Shown in pieces: positions 45,246 to 53,426 of a stretch of DNA of 64,000 nt (its first letter is position 1; every line of letters starts with the position of its first letter). The translations under genes and the position numbers were made by a program. Source of the DNA: Sulfurimonas sp. (GTDB lineage Bacteria > Campylobacterota > Campylobacteria > Campylobacterales > Sulfurimonadaceae); assembly GCA_027019335.1 (NCBI GenBank), contig JALUWV010000028.1, positions 1-64,000 on the forward strand, in the 5' to 3' direction. The notes under the pieces are model-generated. The model saw nothing but the letters and a program-made list of their open reading frames with translations, did not search any database and had not been told where the DNA came from.

Positions 45246-46438
45246 TATAAAATTTCCTTCAAAACTATCCCAGCCTGTTCCCCAAAAAGAGGGGGAATTG
45301 CATTACCTATTTGAGTATATCTTGGTACATCTTTTTTTCTTCTCTCTCCACCTGTTGTATAACCTGCTTTAAATTCATAATCATCTGGAAAAGATTGGAT
45401 TCTTGCATACTCTCTTACTGTTAAGATTCTTGGTTCGCAGTAGTGAATGTAATCATCAGGGAGTGTAGTGAGTGTTGGAGTACAAGAGTTTTGACATAGT
45501 GGCACAGTTGTTCGTTTTTTCATTTTGTATTTTGCTTTGATGGCTTCGGAGATGTTTTTATTTTTAACACCATTTTCTAAGATATACTGAAATTTTTCTA
45601 CAGTCTCTTTTCTGTGTTTTGCAAATCTGTGACTATCTGCGATGGTATTTGTCAAAGGTTTTGATGCTCGCATAAGCTTTTGATAAGAACTTTGTTCTTT
45701 AGCATAAAGACCAGCTTCAAAACTTTTTGTATCAGGAGATGCTTGTGTCCCATTAGATTTTAACAAATCAGAAATAGCATCACTTAGAGAGGTAGTATTG
45801 TTAATCTTTTTTGATTTGAAAAAATCTACACTATTTTGAGTTATTTTATGAAAAAAACTTTTAGCATTCCCTTTCTTAGAACCAACTAAAATATACCTTT
45901 GGCGTTTTTGTGGAATGCCATACTCAGAAAAATCAACAATCTCTCCGTGTACATCATAACCAAGTTTTTCAAGTTTATCGACAACATAAGTAGAGTATGC
46001 CTGACCTCTTTTATTGCCTTTTTTAAAACCAATAGTAAACCCTTTTACATTTTCAAAAAAAAGCAATTCAGGCTCAACAAGTTCTACAAACCTAATATAT
46101 GAATCTATAAGCTTATTTCTATCATCAGACTCTCTTCTGCGTCCTGCCATAGAAAAACCTTGACATGGTGGTCCACCTGCAATAAGTTTAATTTTCCCTT
46201 TTAAAGATATTAACTTTTCTTCATGTTCTTTGAGTACATCATTTATATCATGGTTTTTCTTTTCTAACCATGATGGCCAGTTAAAGTTTTTATTTTTCTC
46301 AATTTGATTGTAGTGAAGTGTTTTAAAAGCATCTGCACTTTTTTCAACAGCAAAAAGTCCTTGCCAACCTGCATTATGAAGTCCTAAAGCAAGCCCACCA
46401 CAGCCTGAAAAAAGGTCAATATATGTTAATTTTTTCAA
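45245..46438 (-). CDS. DNA (cytosine-5) methyltransferase of the cassette
   Basis: A 397-residue C5 methylase with full motifs: I (TYIDLFSGCGGLALG), IV (GGPPCQGFSMAGRR), VI (FFENVKGF), VIII (QKRQRYILVG) and X (QIGNAIPPLFGEQAG). The target-recognition region lies about 230-330. Start at TTG 46438 with AAAGG six bases upstream. It is the first gene of a four-gene unit with the GHKL, receiver-HEPN and phosphoesterase genes. No classical restriction enzyme gene is present. Confidence 0.9.
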   Translation of the reverse strand: MKKLTYIDLFSGCGGLALGLHNAGWQGLFAVEKSADAFKTLHYNQIEKNKNFNWPSWLEKKNHDINDVLKEHEEKLISLKGKIKLIAGGPPCQGFSMAGRRRESDDRNKLIDSYIRFVELVEPELLFFENVKGFTIGFKKGNKRGQAYSTYVVDKLEKLGYDVHGEIVDFSEYGIPQKRQRYILVGSKKGNAKSFFHKITQNSVDFFKSKKINNTTSLSDAISDLLKSNGTQASPDTKSFEAGLYAKEQSSYQKLMRASKPLTNTIADSHRFAKHRKETVEKFQYILENGVKNKNISEAIKAKYKMKKRTTVPLCQNSCTPTLTTLPDDYIHYCEPRILTVREYARIQSFPDDYEFKAGYTTGGERRKKDVPRYTQIGNAIPPLFGEQAGIVLKEIL

Positions 46439-46462
46439 TGCAAACCTTTATAAATATACTTT

Positions 46463-46468
46463 ATTATA
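46463..46468 (-). promoter_or_regulatory. -10 box upstream of the methyltransferase cassette
   Basis: TATAAT on the minus strand with a T-rich stretch before it and no good -35, as is usual for Campylobacterota sigma-70. It lies 24 bases before the TTG start. A 6-bp inverted repeat (ACTAAG 46474-46479, CTTAGT 46491-46496) lies just upstream. It may give the cassette its own transcription inside the cobalamin chain. Confidence 0.45.
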
Positions 46469-46491
46469 TCTTGACTAAGCAAAAAATGTTC

Positions 46492-47001
46492 TTAGTTATA
46501 CACCTTCATAGGTATAAAAAACTCTTCTTCAAGTTCTTGACTAAGTACTTTATTTTCACTAAGCATTTTAAAAATCTCTCTCCATTGTTCATCTGAAAAT
46601 TGATGGGTATGTCTGAGCCAGAGGGCATTGTTCTTTTCATTGCCATTGGCTTGTGTATTTTCTGTGACTTGACATACTTGACGAAATCTACATGCACCAT
46701 AACAGCCAGTGCGGCTTACTTTTATGCGGTTTTCACCTTTGTTGAGTCCCATCTCTTTTAAAATCTCACGCAGATGGGTTGCTCTATCATCTTTTCCTGC
46801 TTTACCACAGCGTTCATCATCACACAAAAGGAGTAATGTTTTATAGTGCATGATGGGGCGGTTGGCATCATAATCTTTTGGCTTGCAAGTGTAGCCTTCT
46901 ACGATTTCACTTCCCATTTCATTGAGGCGAACTTCATCTTTTTTGACGGGATTACTGCCATAAGTAGAGCTAGAATGTGAGTTTGTAAGGCTACTTGCCA
47001 T
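46492..47001 (-). CDS. Thioredoxin-fold [2Fe-2S] ferredoxin-like protein
   Basis: A 169-residue protein. After an unrecognised N-terminal 50 residues it has LLLLC60DDERC65 and TGC100YGAC104, the four cysteines expected for a thioredoxin-like [2Fe-2S] ferredoxin; C39 and C110 are extra. It overlaps cbiC by 11 bases. Such ferredoxins occur in cobalamin loci and could supply electrons to a reductive step. The cobalt-precorrin-6A reductase gene is not seen in this window, so a redox role there is conceivable but unproven. Confidence 0.75.
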   Translation of the reverse strand: MASSLTNSHSSSTYGSNPVKKDEVRLNEMGSEIVEGYTCKPKDYDANRPIMHYKTLLLLCDDERCGKAGKDDRATHLREILKEMGLNKGENRIKVSRTGCYGACRFRQVCQVTENTQANGNEKNNALWLRHTHQFSDEQWREIFKMLSENKVLSQELEEEFFIPMKVYN

Positions 47002-47704
47002 TGTATTTACCTTGTCCAGTATCGAAATCTTTTATGAGTTTGTAGGCTGCATGTAAGGAAGCAACGACCATTGTTGAAGCCCCGTATCTGCCTTGGAGGA
47101 TGATACCTTCTGCATCGAAATGTTCCATAAACTTTTTGCCATACTCTTTAGACTCGACAACATTGACAAAGCCTACGGGGAAAAGGAGTAAGATGACATT
47201 GTCTAAGTTTATCTTCTCTTTGATGAGGGTATTGATAGCGGCATAGATAAATGTTGGTGCATTTCCACAGGCTAAGACCATCGGTTCATCGCGAAATTTT
47301 TGGATGGCTAATTCTACTGCTGCATACGAGCGTGTTGTCGCATTTTTCTCTGCCATTTCAAAGACTTCTGGCTCATTAACATAACAGATGACTTCATTTT
47401 CATATTTGTTGAGATAAAATTGACTCAGACCTGAGCGAATCATGTTGGTGTCGACGATAAGTTTGGCTCTGTTTTGGAGCAAGTCTTTAAGCTTGAGCAT
47501 CGCATTTGGACTAAAATAGATGTTATCTATGACCTCATTAAAACACGTTGTCGTATGGATAAGTCTATCTACGAGTGCTTTTTCATTTGCATTAAAGGCA
47601 TGGTATTTGGGATAAGAAACAATCTCAGACTCTATCATTTCAAAAGACTTTTCACTAATGTCTGCACCGATATTTATAGGCGGTTCTTCTAATTTAAAAT
47701 TCAT
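46991..47704 (-). CDS. cbiC: Cobalt-precorrin-8X methylmutase
   Basis: A 237-residue CbiC/CobH: the catalytic His is in RLIHTTTCF, followed by LIVDTNMIRSGL and the C-terminal LLLFPVGFVNVVESKE. It shifts a methyl group from C11 to C12 to give cobyrinate. First gene of the minus-strand chain, divergent from bluB; a TATAAT (47737-47732) lies 28 bases before the ATG. Confidence 0.93.
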   Translation of the reverse strand: MNFKLEEPPINIGADISEKSFEMIESEIVSYPKYHAFNANEKALVDRLIHTTTCFNEVIDNIYFSPNAMLKLKDLLQNRAKLIVDTNMIRSGLSQFYLNKYENEVICYVNEPEVFEMAEKNATTRSYAAVELAIQKFRDEPMVLACGNAPTFIYAAINTLIKEKINLDNVILLLFPVGFVNVVESKEYGKKFMEHFDAEGIILQGRYGASTMVVASLHAAYKLIKDFDTGQGKYNGK

Positions 47705-47743
47705 ATTTTCTCTACTATTTTTGATGGAAGGATTATAACACAG

Positions 47744-47749
47744 TATAAT
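47744..47749 (+). promoter_or_regulatory. -10 box five bases before the bluB start (leaderless candidate)
   Basis: TATAAT then five bases then the ATG at 47755; the only purine-rich stretch (AAGGA) is more than 20 bases upstream. Same layout as at 5655, 20162 and 59033. Confidence 0.5.
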
Positions 47750-47754
47750 TACAT

Positions 47755-48390
47755 ATGAACTTTACAAATGATGATGCAGAGAAACTCTTAAAAATTATAA
47801 AAGCTAGACGCGATGTTCGAGGCAATAGATTTATATCAAAAGCCATTGAAGATGAAAAACTCAACATGATACTCGAAGCAGGCATCAATGCCCCATCAGT
47901 AGGCTACTCACAACCTTGGAAATTTGTAATTATCAAAGACAAAACAATCAAAAATGAAATTTTGCAAAATTTTGAGGGTGAAAATAGCAAGGCAAAAAAG
48001 ATTTTTACTAAAAGAGAACTCTATAAAAATCTCAAACTCGAAGGCATTATGGAAGCCCCTATAAATATCGCTGTACTTTATGAGCCAAAAGAGGAAGCCG
48101 TTTTAGGGATGACAAGTATGAATAAAATGGGTGAATACAGTGTAGTGTGTGCTGTGCAAAATATGTGGCTAATGGCAAGAGCCTTAAACATTGGCATCGG
48201 TTGGGTCAGTATACTTGATGAAGTAAAAGTACTTAAGAGCCTCAATGCAAAGAAAAACTCTCAACTTATAGCCTACCTTTGTGTTGGCTATGTCGATGAG
48301 TTTTATAAAGAAAGCGAACTCAAAACACTTGGCTGGGAGAGAGAAAAACTGCTTGAGGATGTACTCGCCACATCGTATGCAGATAAGTAG
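47755..48390 (+). CDS. bluB: 5,6-dimethylbenzimidazole synthase
   Basis: A 211-residue nitroreductase-fold flavoprotein: RRDVRGNRF, APSVGYSQPWKFVII and MARALNIGIGWVSIL match BluB. It uses O2 and FMNH2 to make the B12 lower ligand DMB, so the organism likely meets oxygen while running an anaerobic-type corrin pathway. The last 71 bases overlap the convergent cbiA gene. Confidence 0.88.
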   Translation: MNFTNDDAEKLLKIIKARRDVRGNRFISKAIEDEKLNMILEAGINAPSVGYSQPWKFVIIKDKTIKNEILQNFEGENSKAKKIFTKRELYKNLKLEGIMEAPINIAVLYEPKEEAVLGMTSMNKMGEYSVVCAVQNMWLMARALNIGIGWVSILDEVKVLKSLNAKKNSQLIAYLCVGYVDEFYKESELKTLGWEREKLLEDVLATSYADK

Positions 48391-49603
48391 CAAAGATATT
48401 TCCTTGTTTATAGCCTCCCTCTTTGGCACTTTTTTTGGAAACTTTATAGAGTTTTATATCGGTCGGGGGTGCTTGCATGATTTTGGAGTAGTGAAAAGCA
48501 TGCCCTTTGATGACTTCACCCGCTAACTCACAGTTATAATAACCCAAACGCTCACGTTTGTTTGTGAGTGTGAATGTTATAGGCAAGATACCACTCATTT
48601 TTTTCTCATCACAGGATTCTCCTAAGTAGATAAGCCCTGCACACTCTGCATAGACTTGTTTGTGCTTCGCATGTTTGATGAGTGAGCTTTTAAAACACAA
48701 GGAATCTTTTATGTTTGCATAGTGTTCTTCTGTTTCTACATAGCCACCGATGAGGATAATAATGTCAGCTTCATCGGGGATGGCTTCATCTTTTGTAGCA
48801 CTGATGAGGATGACTTTTTGATAGACCTCTTCTAAAAACTTGAGATTGTCATGGTAGAGAAAAGAGAAGTTTTCATCTTTTACTACAGCACATATTGCTT
48901 CTTTTTTTCTTACTTTTTCAAAAGGGTAGTTTCTCACAGGTTTTAAAGTAATATCCATAACAGATTCTAGGCGTTTTATATCTATATGCTTTAAAACATC
49001 TTGTGAAACTGCTTTTATTTTGTCTAGTTCCAGCTCCTTTAAATCAAGCCCCAAATGTGTAGCACTTAACGTTTGTAAGCCTTTTTGAATCCAGCCACAC
49101 ACAATGACACCCTCACACTCTGCTTCTATATGCTTTTTGACAAGTTCATAGTGCATGGGTGAAGAGATTTTGTTGAGGATGACAGCTTGAATGGTGTTGT
49201 CTTGACGAAAGGAGAGCATCCCTTTTAAGACAGCTGCAATGGTAATGTAACTCCCCCCTGCATCAAGGAGTAAAAGAGAGGGGATGTTGAGAATCTTTGC
49301 AACATCATAGGCACTTGCTCCTTTATCCATCCCATCATAATAGCCCATAACCCCTTCTAAGATGGCTACATCTTTGTCAAAATAGTTTTGAAACATCCAT
49401 TGGAGTTGCTCTGGGTTCATCATGTAGCCATCAAGGTTTATGGAAGGAGTCCCTGCTATTCTTTGGTGAAACTGTGGGTCTATAAAATCTGGTCCGCATT
49501 TAAAGGGACGAACATTTTTTTTATAATGGTGTAAAAGTGCCATACTTAAAAGAGTTTTACCTTGATTTGATGCGATGGCTGAAATAACTAATGCTTTTTT
49601 CAA
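48320..49603 (-). CDS. cbiA: Cobyrinate a,c-diamide synthase
   Basis: A 427-residue ATP-dependent amidotransferase: P-loop-like IASNQGKTLLS at the N-terminus, glutaminase Cys in VYAECAGLIYLGE, and His in GHAFHYS. Start at TTG 49603 with AGGA seven bases upstream and no better ATG. The C-terminus (ATYLHTMWRVHPQAVF) is CbiA-like to the end, so the 71-base antiparallel overlap with bluB involves real coding sequence in both. Confidence 0.92.
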   Translation of the reverse strand: MKKALVISAIASNQGKTLLSMALLHHYKKNVRPFKCGPDFIDPQFHQRIAGTPSINLDGYMMNPEQLQWMFQNYFDKDVAILEGVMGYYDGMDKGASAYDVAKILNIPSLLLLDAGGSYITIAAVLKGMLSFRQDNTIQAVILNKISSPMHYELVKKHIEAECEGVIVCGWIQKGLQTLSATHLGLDLKELELDKIKAVSQDVLKHIDIKRLESVMDITLKPVRNYPFEKVRKKEAICAVVKDENFSFLYHDNLKFLEEVYQKVILISATKDEAIPDEADIIILIGGYVETEEHYANIKDSLCFKSSLIKHAKHKQVYAECAGLIYLGESCDEKKMSGILPITFTLTNKRERLGYYNCELAGEVIKGHAFHYSKIMQAPPTDIKLYKVSKKSAKEGGYKQGNIFATYLHTMWRVHPQAVFLSPSQVF

Positions 49604-49645
49604 TTTTTTATCCTATAATTTCTAAAAATTTGATGGGTGGTACTT

Positions 49646-50482
49646 ATGAAACGATATAGACATTATAACAAAGGCACGGCAATAATTCTCTCATGTTTTG
49701 GTTCTGTGATTGAGCAAGAAAAATACTTGGAGTTTGAAAAATTTATACAAGATACCTTTGCAGAGACTCCTGTTTTTACGGCATTTTCTTCTAAAATGGT
49801 CATTAAAGAGCTAGCGAAAAAGGGTGAAGTCTATAAAAACTTGCCACAAGTTATGGCAGATGTTGATATGCAAGGGTATAAACGCTATATCGTTGTGAGT
49901 GTCAACATCTTTCCAACTGATGAGCATGAAGTGCTGACTCGTATGGTCAAAGGTTTTCGTGAATTTTCTTTAGCAAACATTCGTTACACAAATCCACTAC
50001 TCCAAAAAACAAAAGAGACCTCTTTATATCTCAAAGCACTCGATGAGAAAATCCGTGAAACACAAAGCGATGTGATTAACCTCTACATCATTCATGGTGT
50101 ACCTATTTTAAATCTCGGAGGATTAGAAGCTGTGAGTTATACAGCAAACTTTTTAAAGATGATAAATGAGAAAAATCTGACTTGTTCTTTGGAGGGTGAA
50201 TTTCCTTTTTATGCGGTGAAAGATGCTATCAAAAGAGATATTTTGAAGCTTACCAATGCTGATAGAACAAAAAAAGTGCAGATTGTTCCGATGCTTTTAG
50301 TGAGTGGAAATCATTATGATAAAGATATGAAAGAGATTTGTGATGAGGTAAGCCAATATGCAGATGCAAGCATTGTAAAATCAATCACAAAAGATGAAAA
50401 ATTTAACTTGATAGAGCAACAAAATGTTCGTGAGATATTTAAAGAGAGTATTACGGTAGAGATGAAGAAGTTAGGTGTTTAA
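49646..50482 (+). CDS. cbiK: Sirohydrochlorin cobaltochelatase
   Basis: 278 residues from ATG 49646; an in-frame GTG at 49637 is less likely. CbiK family: GTAIILSCFGSV start, the metal-binding His in YIIHGVPI and in LLVSGNHYDKDM. Inserts Co2+ into sirohydrochlorin, which defines the early-cobalt pathway. TATAAT at 49614-49619 is a likely -10 box. Confidence 0.9.
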   Translation: MKRYRHYNKGTAIILSCFGSVIEQEKYLEFEKFIQDTFAETPVFTAFSSKMVIKELAKKGEVYKNLPQVMADVDMQGYKRYIVVSVNIFPTDEHEVLTRMVKGFREFSLANIRYTNPLLQKTKETSLYLKALDEKIRETQSDVINLYIIHGVPILNLGGLEAVSYTANFLKMINEKNLTCSLEGEFPFYAVKDAIKRDILKLTNADRTKKVQIVPMLLVSGNHYDKDMKEICDEVSQYADASIVKSITKDEKFNLIEQQNVREIFKESITVEMKKLGV

Positions 50483-50490
50483 AACCTAAC
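50470..50490. terminator. Hairpin between cbiK and cbiM
   Basis: GTTAGGT (50470-50476) pairs perfectly with ACCTAAC (50484-50490) around a seven-base loop that contains the cbiK stop. Possible bidirectional terminator between convergent genes; T-runs are weak. Confidence 0.4.
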
Positions 50491-50501
50491 GCTTCAAAAA
50501 A

Positions 50502-51179
50502 TTATGCTTTACAAAGTTTTTTGTCAAACAAAAATGCACACTCGTTTGTTTTGTTGTAAGCTTTTACCGCAGTTAAAACGGCAACATCTACGAGTGGTTC
50601 AATGATGATTACAGACATATATGCTCCACCAAAAGTGAGTACATTGTGAATGTTTTCAGCACCGAAACCTTGCCCATAAATTGCCCAAAATGCAACCCAT
50701 GAAACGATAGCCCCTTCCCAAACAATAGAGAGTTTTAGAAGTTGTTTGTAGCTTATGTCTTTATATGCCATACCTTGTGGTATCACTTTTTTAGCTGCTA
50801 TGTTGAGGATAAACATACTTGCAAGAAGTGTTGTTACATTGATACCATACTGTGGTAAATCAAATGGTGCAAAGAAAAGCCCTTGTACTAACAAACCAAG
50901 TGCGAGACCAATAGTCGTTGGTGCAATACCAAATACTAAAAATGCAGTTGTTCCTAAAATAAGATGTACTTCACTTACCCCGATTGGATAATGCGGTAAA
51001 ACTTCAAAACAAAAAAAGACTATCATAGCGACGATGATACTCTTGAGTACCAAAGAGATAATCCCATTTTCTTTCATATTGTCATATGCTACTTTTGCTG
51101 TAGCTCCTAAAACTGTTGTTGCTGTTGCATAGCTGAGTACCATTTTAGCCCCATCTACCACACCCGGTTCTATATGCAT
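50502..51179 (-). CDS. cbiM: CbiM-like cobalt transporter S component
   Basis: 225 residues from ATG 51179 (MHIEPGVVDGAK), which has an ideal ribosome binding site AAAAGGAG. A start 20 codons upstream would bury the Met1-His2 pair that binds metal in CbiM/NikM. Six or so membrane helices; HYPIGVSEVHLILG (about 63-76) holds a second candidate ligand, H72. It should import Co2+ for CbiK. No cbiN, cbiQ or cbiO adjoins it, so it works alone or with components encoded elsewhere. Confidence 0.82.
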   Translation of the reverse strand: MHIEPGVVDGAKMVLSYATATTVLGATAKVAYDNMKENGIISLVLKSIIVAMIVFFCFEVLPHYPIGVSEVHLILGTTAFLVFGIAPTTIGLALGLLVQGLFFAPFDLPQYGINVTTLLASMFILNIAAKKVIPQGMAYKDISYKQLLKLSIVWEGAIVSWVAFWAIYGQGFGAENIHNVLTFGGAYMSVIIIEPLVDVAVLTAVKAYNKTNECAFLFDKKLCKA

Positions 51180-51239
51180 TTTTGCTCCTTTTAAGCATTT
51201 TATTCGTGATTGTAACATATATTCTTTTTCTTTTGGCAT

Positions 51240-51604
51240 AATTTTATAATATTTACTATGACTTTAAATTCACAAAACTAATAGATGAAGATGCATTTTA
51301 TAAGGTGTTGGTAGAGTTCCTTTCTTAGAAAATGGGGTTTCAGCCATAAAGAAGAATCTTCCGTTATAATTCGAAAAAATTATAAGAGAACTAGAGCATG
51401 CAACTTCCTAAAGGTTTTGGAAAAGACTACTTTAATTTAGCAGCAATACAAGCCTATATGTCTTTAAAAAAGATAATGGCTTTAAGTGCTTCTGTCTGTA
51501 CACTTACAACAAAACCTCTTAGAATTATTATAACTTCACCACCTTCAAACTAATAACAATCACACACAAACATTTTATAAAAATATAATTACATAAGGAT
51601 ACCT
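51240..51604. other. 365-base intergenic region with degenerate coding traces
   Basis: The only long gap in the window. No cobalamin riboswitch was recognised. A 51-codon frame (51398-51553, plus strand, MQLPKGFGKDYFNLAAIQAY...) and a broken stretch before it that translates as DFKFTKLIDEDAFYKVLVEF then a stop look like remains of a lost gene, possibly a transposase. The btuB ribosome binding site (AAGGAT) lies at its end. Confidence 0.4.
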
Positions 51605-53413
51605 ATGTCAAAAAAAATACAATTATCACTCCTATCAGTTGCTCTTTTGAGTCAATTACATGCAGAACAAACTGTGACTTTAGATACTATTACAGTCTCA
51701 AGTGCAACAAAAACAGAACAATCTCTTCAAGATGTGACTTCAAATATTGATGTTATTACAGCCCAAGAGATAGAAGAAAAACATTACACGACGGTAACTG
51801 AAGCCATAAACAGTGTTGCTGGAATAAATTTTACAAGTAATGGTGGTCTTGGAACCTCGACCTCTGTTTTTGTAAGAGGCTTTGACTCAAAAAGAGTGCT
51901 TGTACTTATCGATGGTGTACGGTATAACGATGTAACAGGACTCAGTGGTGCACCTTTTGAGCATTTAATGATAGGCGATGTACAACAGATAGAAATCATC
52001 AAAGGGGCGCAATCAGGTGTTTGGGGAGCTGATGCTACTGCTGGTGTTATTAACATCATAACAAAAACTGCAAAAAAAGGTCTCCATGCTTCAGCAAACT
52101 TAGAGTATGGAAGTTTTGCAACGAAAAAGTATGGAGCAAGTGTTTCTTATAAAACAGATAAATATTATATGCAAGTATCTTCAAAAAAAGTAGATACAAA
52201 TGGATTTACTGCACAACTTCCTTTGGGAGATACTATTAATCAACATGAAAGTGATGGCTATAGAAATACAACAACAAATGTCAAACTTGGTGTCAAACTC
52301 AATGATACAAACAAGATAGATATCTCACATACTATTGTGAATGCTTATAATGAATATGATGGTTTTGCTGCACCTGATTCGTATCGTATTTCTCGTACAA
52401 ACGATACATTTAGTAAAATTAATTTTCACCATGTTGATAGTTTTAACAAACTCAATCTCTATGCTCAAGTCTCAAAGTTTGATAGAGAATATCCCCAAGA
52501 GTTTACAAAACAGTATATAGGAGAAGTGAGAGAGTATGGGATAAACTCAAAAATAGATTATGCTAGTAAAGATTTTATTCTTGTAGGCGGAGATTATAAG
52601 TCATTTGAGCATACAAGTGATTTGAATAAACAGTACAATAATAAAGCACTCTTTGTGACGAATTCCAATGACCTCTCTTGCCCTTTAGGTGGAAGTATGA
52701 TACTCACAGAGTCTCTTCGTACAGATAGATATGATAAGTTTGATAATAAAACCACAGGAAAAGTAGGTTTAAAAAGAGTGATTAACAAAGACTTATCTTT
52801 AAGTGCTAACTATGGTACGGCGTATAATGTCCCAACACTCTATAACCTCTATTCTGCTTTTGGAAATCCAAATATTACACCTGAAAGTACAAAATCTTTT
52901 GATATTTCAATGGCTTATAAACAGTTAAAAGTCACTTATTTTACTGCAAGTACAAAAGATTTAATTGATTTTGACTTGGTGACATTTAAGTATAATAATC
53001 TTATAGGGACTACAAAATTTAAAGGTTTAGAAGCCGAGTATACTTTGGATATTACTGATGATTTGATTGCAAGTGTAAACTATACAAGACTTAATGCTAA
53101 AAACAATAAGGGAGAAGTTTTAAAGAGACGACCGCGAGATACAGTAAAATTGAGTGTAGATTACTATGTAACAGATGATCTTCATTTTGGACTTAATGGC
53201 GAATATATTGGGGAAAGATATGATAAAGATAACAAACAAGGTGCACAAACAGGAAGATATACACTCGTAAATCTCGTCTCAAACTATGATGTCAATAAAA
53301 ATCTCTCAATCTATGCTAAAATTGACAATCTATTTGACAAGTATTATCAAGTTGTTGATGGGTATGCAACAGCACCATTGAGTATGTATGCAGGAATGAA
53401 CTTAAAATTCTAA
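51605..53413 (+). CDS. btuB: TonB-dependent cobalamin receptor
   Basis: A 602-residue protein with a signal peptide (to LHA-E), a TonB box (LDTITVSSA), a plug domain (TSVFVRGFDSKRVLVLIDG, QIEIIKGAQSGVWGADATAG) and a 22-strand-type barrel ending in YAGMNLKF. It resembles BtuB. The genes that follow are a B12 ABC transporter, supporting cobalamin or cobinamide as substrate. First gene of the plus-strand chain. Confidence 0.87.
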   Translation: MSKKIQLSLLSVALLSQLHAEQTVTLDTITVSSATKTEQSLQDVTSNIDVITAQEIEEKHYTTVTEAINSVAGINFTSNGGLGTSTSVFVRGFDSKRVLVLIDGVRYNDVTGLSGAPFEHLMIGDVQQIEIIKGAQSGVWGADATAGVINIITKTAKKGLHASANLEYGSFATKKYGASVSYKTDKYYMQVSSKKVDTNGFTAQLPLGDTINQHESDGYRNTTTNVKLGVKLNDTNKIDISHTIVNAYNEYDGFAAPDSYRISRTNDTFSKINFHHVDSFNKLNLYAQVSKFDREYPQEFTKQYIGEVREYGINSKIDYASKDFILVGGDYKSFEHTSDLNKQYNNKALFVTNSNDLSCPLGGSMILTESLRTDRYDKFDNKTTGKVGLKRVINKDLSLSANYGTAYNVPTLYNLYSAFGNPNITPESTKSFDISMAYKQLKVTYFTASTKDLIDFDLVTFKYNNLIGTTKFKGLEAEYTLDITDDLIASVNYTRLNAKNNKGEVLKRRPRDTVKLSVDYYVTDDLHFGLNGEYIGERYDKDNKQGAQTGRYTLVNLVSNYDVNKNLSIYAKIDNLFDKYYQVVDGYATAPLSMYAGMNLKF

Positions 53414-53426
53414 GGAGAAGATGCAT

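Noticed and set aside
45245-46438. Classical type II restriction-modification system
   Set aside because: The methylase has no adjacent restriction endonuclease gene; its partners are GHKL, receiver-HEPN and phosphoesterase proteins.
51180-51604. Cobalamin riboswitch upstream of cbiM or btuB
   Set aside because: No B12-box or conserved core was found on either strand; only AT-rich spacer and broken frames are seen.
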